64,000 nt of DNA from Synaphobranchus kaupii (Eukaryota; Chordata; Actinopteri; Anguilliformes; Synaphobranchidae): contig CM056379.1 of NCBI GenBank assembly GCA_029718625.1, forward strand, positions 55,759,579-55,823,578. The letters run 5' to 3'. How positions within the stretch are numbered: the stretch's first letter is position 1; each line of letters opens with the position of its first letter. The notes beneath the pieces were generated by a model. That model had not been told where the DNA came from. It was given only the letters and a program-made list of their open reading frames with translations, and searched no databases. Positions 61,989-64,000 of the stretch are shown piece by piece. The position numbers and the translations under genes were made by a program.

Positions 61989-63009
61989 CATAACTGTGGT
62001 GTGGTCAGAGAGTCCAATGTGGGGGAGGGGGGAGGCTTTGTATGCTCCTTTGTGAGTAGTCTAGACCAGGTCCAAAGTGTTATCTCCTCTTGTTGGGAAA
62101 TCAACATGCTGGTGAAGTTTTGGAAGGAAAGTCTTGAGATTAGCATGGTTAAAATCTCCAGCGAGGATGATGAATCCATCTGGGTGTGCTGTCTTGTTCG
62201 CTGATGGCCTGATACAGTTCACCAAGTGCCGCATTCCTGTCACTGTTGTTGGGGGTGGGAGGGATGTAAACAGCGACTAGCAAAATCGCCGTAAATTCCC
62301 TCGGCAGATAGAAAGGACGGCACCTTATGATCATAAACTCTGCCAGTGGTGAACAGTGTTTGCATACCACCACAGCGTCCCGGCACCACGCATCACGGAT
62401 GTAAACACAGACCCCACCACCGCGAGTCTTGCCTCCGTTTACGAGGGCTCTGTCCGCTCGGTAGCATGTTAGCTGCTCCAGTTGTACAGCGGAGTCTGGG
62501 ATGTTGTCATTTAGCCATGTTTCAGTGAAGAGAAGCACACAGCAGTTATTCACGTTACGATTCGCTGATCTCAGCAGTCGTATGTGATCCATTTTATTGT
62601 CCAGGGATCGTACATTTGCCAGAAGGATGGATGGTATGGCTGGGCGAGTTGGTCTAGCCGCTAGCCTAGCCCGGATACCTCCGCGTTTGCCCCTCTTCTG
62701 CTTCCCTCTCACACCGCTTGCGGCGCCTCCTTTCCGGGGGAGGAGTAGCAGTCGAGTCCGGTGTGGTTGCGGGCCGGCGGAGTAGTCCGAACTCCTTTAT
62801 TGTCTCTGTTTGTGCAGTATCCAAAGTGTTGTAAAGCTGGCTCCTGCAGATCTCTAGCAGAGCCTGTTGACTGTACTTGTATTCTGGTGTAGACAGACGA
62901 GACGAAGACGAAAAACTTTTGGACAAACACTTACTAAAAGAACAAAACACCGCACGGTCAGGACAGAGAGGGGTCGCTGCGTCTACTCGCGCCGCCATCT
63001 TGAAAACCT
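61989..63009 (-). mobile_element. Jockey-type LINE, 5' end and endonuclease
   Basis: The minus strand begins near 63005 with AAGATGGCGGCGCGAGTAGA, a typical GC-rich LINE 5' end. It enters an apurinic endonuclease domain: LLANVRSLDNKMD, LLFTETWLND (catalytic Glu), GGGVCVYIRDAWC, GDFNHAN (catalytic Asp/Asn) and LSDHTTVML. A frameshift near 62185 and a stop near 62060 break the frame. No separate ORF1 is evident. The sequence continues in the reverse-transcriptase half at 55131-56722 after the LTR insert. Confidence 0.85.
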
Positions 63010-63576
63010 GCTTGGGGTGTTGTCTTCCTGGGACGGCCACTTCGTGGTCTGTCTTTGACTTCACCAGTCTCACGGAACTTGGTCCTAAGTTTGGAAATGG
63101 TACCAGGGCTGACACCAAATAATGCTGCCACTCTGCGTACCGGAACACCAGCTTCCACTTGCCCTATTGCACGGGCCTTATCCTGAAGGGACAAACGTGG
63201 CATGTTTATGCTTGGAGCACACACAAACTCAACAAAGTTACAGGACCCATGCACACAAGTGCTGTCAATTAGGTGCCAATCAGGTGCCAGTCACACACCT
63301 GTGACTGGCATACACCTGCCAGCACTTGAAGCTCAAAACGAGAGTGAATACCAACAGAAGAATATTGCAGGGGATTTTGGCACATTTTTTTGGGCCGCTA
63401 CCCACACGGTTAGCTGTGTTGCTCATTCCACGAATGCATGATCCTTACAAGTTGTACCTCGTTGTAAAGGTGACTAATCAGGCTTTCCAACGATTTAAAA
63501 TACAATACCAATTGGTATTATTAAAGGGGAGGAATAATCGACCGAAATAACGTTTCCGAACTTTTTTTGAGGAGTT
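63010..63576 (-). mobile_element. Tc1-like transposon, N-terminal part and right inverted repeat
   Basis: On the minus strand, from TA at 63577-63578: the full inverted repeat (AACTCCTCAAAAAAAGTTCG at the edge), then the transposase start MPRLSLQDKARAIGQVEAG at about 63219. The helix-turn-helix (VRRVAALFGVSPGTISKL) and GEVKDRPRSGRP linker follow without the 2-base deletion seen in copy A. The element breaks off at 63010 at the LINE junction, so about 120 codons are missing before the piece resumes at 55130. Confidence 0.88.
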
Positions 63577-63589
63577 TAGTATCGCTTCT

Positions 63590-63676
63590 AAGAGTACCTG
63601 GAAATAAGATATCAGGAGTCTTTTGATATCCTTTTATATAGAGTCATGATGGCATCACTGTTTACCTGTGGAATAC
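63590..63676. mobile_element. Fragment of the 48738-49634 foldback family
   Basis: The text around AAATAAGATATC, GAGTCTTTTGATATC and TTTACCTGTGGAAT matches 49420-49490 closely. Only this piece of the right arm is present. Confidence 0.65.
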
Positions 63677-63689
63677 CTGATTACCACAG

Positions 63690-63918
63690 AATGGCAAGAA
63701 TGTGCAAGGCCGTTATCAAGGCAAAGGGTGGCTACTTTGAAGAATTTAAAATATATGCCTTTTTAATTTGTTTAACACTTTTCTAGTCTTTGCATAATTA
63801 AATTCGTGTTATCTCATAGTTTTGATGTCTTTACTATTCCAAAATGTGGAAAACAGTAAAAATAACAGAAAAAAACCTTCTATGAGTAGGTGTGTCCAAA
63901 CTTTTGACTGGTACTGTA
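63690..63918 (+). mobile_element. 3' end of a third Tc1-like family
   Basis: The end ATGAGTAGGTGTGTCCAAAC followed by TTTTGACTGGTACTGTA is the conserved terminus of a widespread fish Tc1 family. It is preceded by a decayed piece of transposase C terminus and an AT-rich 3' region. The left part of the element is absent. Confidence 0.75.
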
Positions 63919-64000
63919 CATTACATATAAAAAAGATGTACAGATGTAAAAATATAAAAAATTCTTATTATTATTTTTGTGTCTAACGAGAGAATCTTAT

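Overview
The window is vertebrate nuclear DNA, almost certainly from a ray-finned (teleost) fish. It is gene-poor: three spliced host loci sit in a sea of transposable elements and tandem repeats. The fish signs are the 3' tails of fish-type L2 retroposons, several Tc1-like transposons, hAT and Harbinger-type foldback elements, a 5S-derived SINE, and the conserved neighbour pair cacnb1-rpl19. The species cannot be told from the sequence.

Host genes. (1) cacnb1, the L-type calcium-channel beta-1 subunit, lies on the minus strand. Its first coding exon is at 20828-20914 and its second at 16148-16234. All later exons must lie left of base 1, so bases 1-16147 read as a very long intron 2. Two CpG-rich islands in that intron (about 1410-2160 and 7140-7445) could be internal promoters. 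The first holds a short in-phase candidate exon (1628-1675). (2) rpl19, ribosomal protein L19, lies on the plus strand at 29732-34637. It has six coding exons, encodes an intact 196-residue protein, and has a TOP-like pyrimidine tract and a poly(A) signal. It is head-to-head with cacnb1 across about 8.8 kb of mostly repeat DNA. (3) Three short phase-matched exons on the plus strand at 46062-48324 encode a type II membrane anchor and stem. They look like the start of a glycosyltransferase, best guess an alpha-2,8-sialyltransferase (ST8Sia) relative. No catalytic exons are visible.

Repeat landscape, left to right: a hAT-like MITE in a TA microsatellite (3071-3574); a Harbinger-like element inside a SINE-like repeat (4015-5640); an 18-copy minisatellite (9073-9457); two Tc1-type remnants (11144-12290); a roughly 1.1 kb 19-bp minisatellite (14865-15939); an AT-rich satellite of nested palindromes (23053-23757); a 5S-derived SINE; a large inverted duplication of a DNA transposon (24284-29076) whose right arm carries an L2-type LINE with a long open reverse-transcriptase frame; two hAT-like foldback MITEs in tandem sharing one 8-bp target duplication (35175-36692); and dense ACTAGT clusters (40405-40815 and 42853-42975).

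The last 14 kb (49637-63576) is a nested stack. The outer layer is Tc1-like sequence with a terminal inverted repeat at each extremity. Inside are a THAP-bearing transposon fragment, a 21-copy 168-bp satellite, a jockey-type LINE, and, inserted in that LINE, a complete Ty3/Gypsy-type LTR retrotransposon (56728-61983, minus strand). That element has 192-bp LTRs, a 5-bp target duplication and a polypurine tract, and its pol frame is broken by two stop codons. The LTRs differ at only about two positions, so it is the youngest layer. No bacterial-type operons, CRISPR arrays or tRNA genes were seen.
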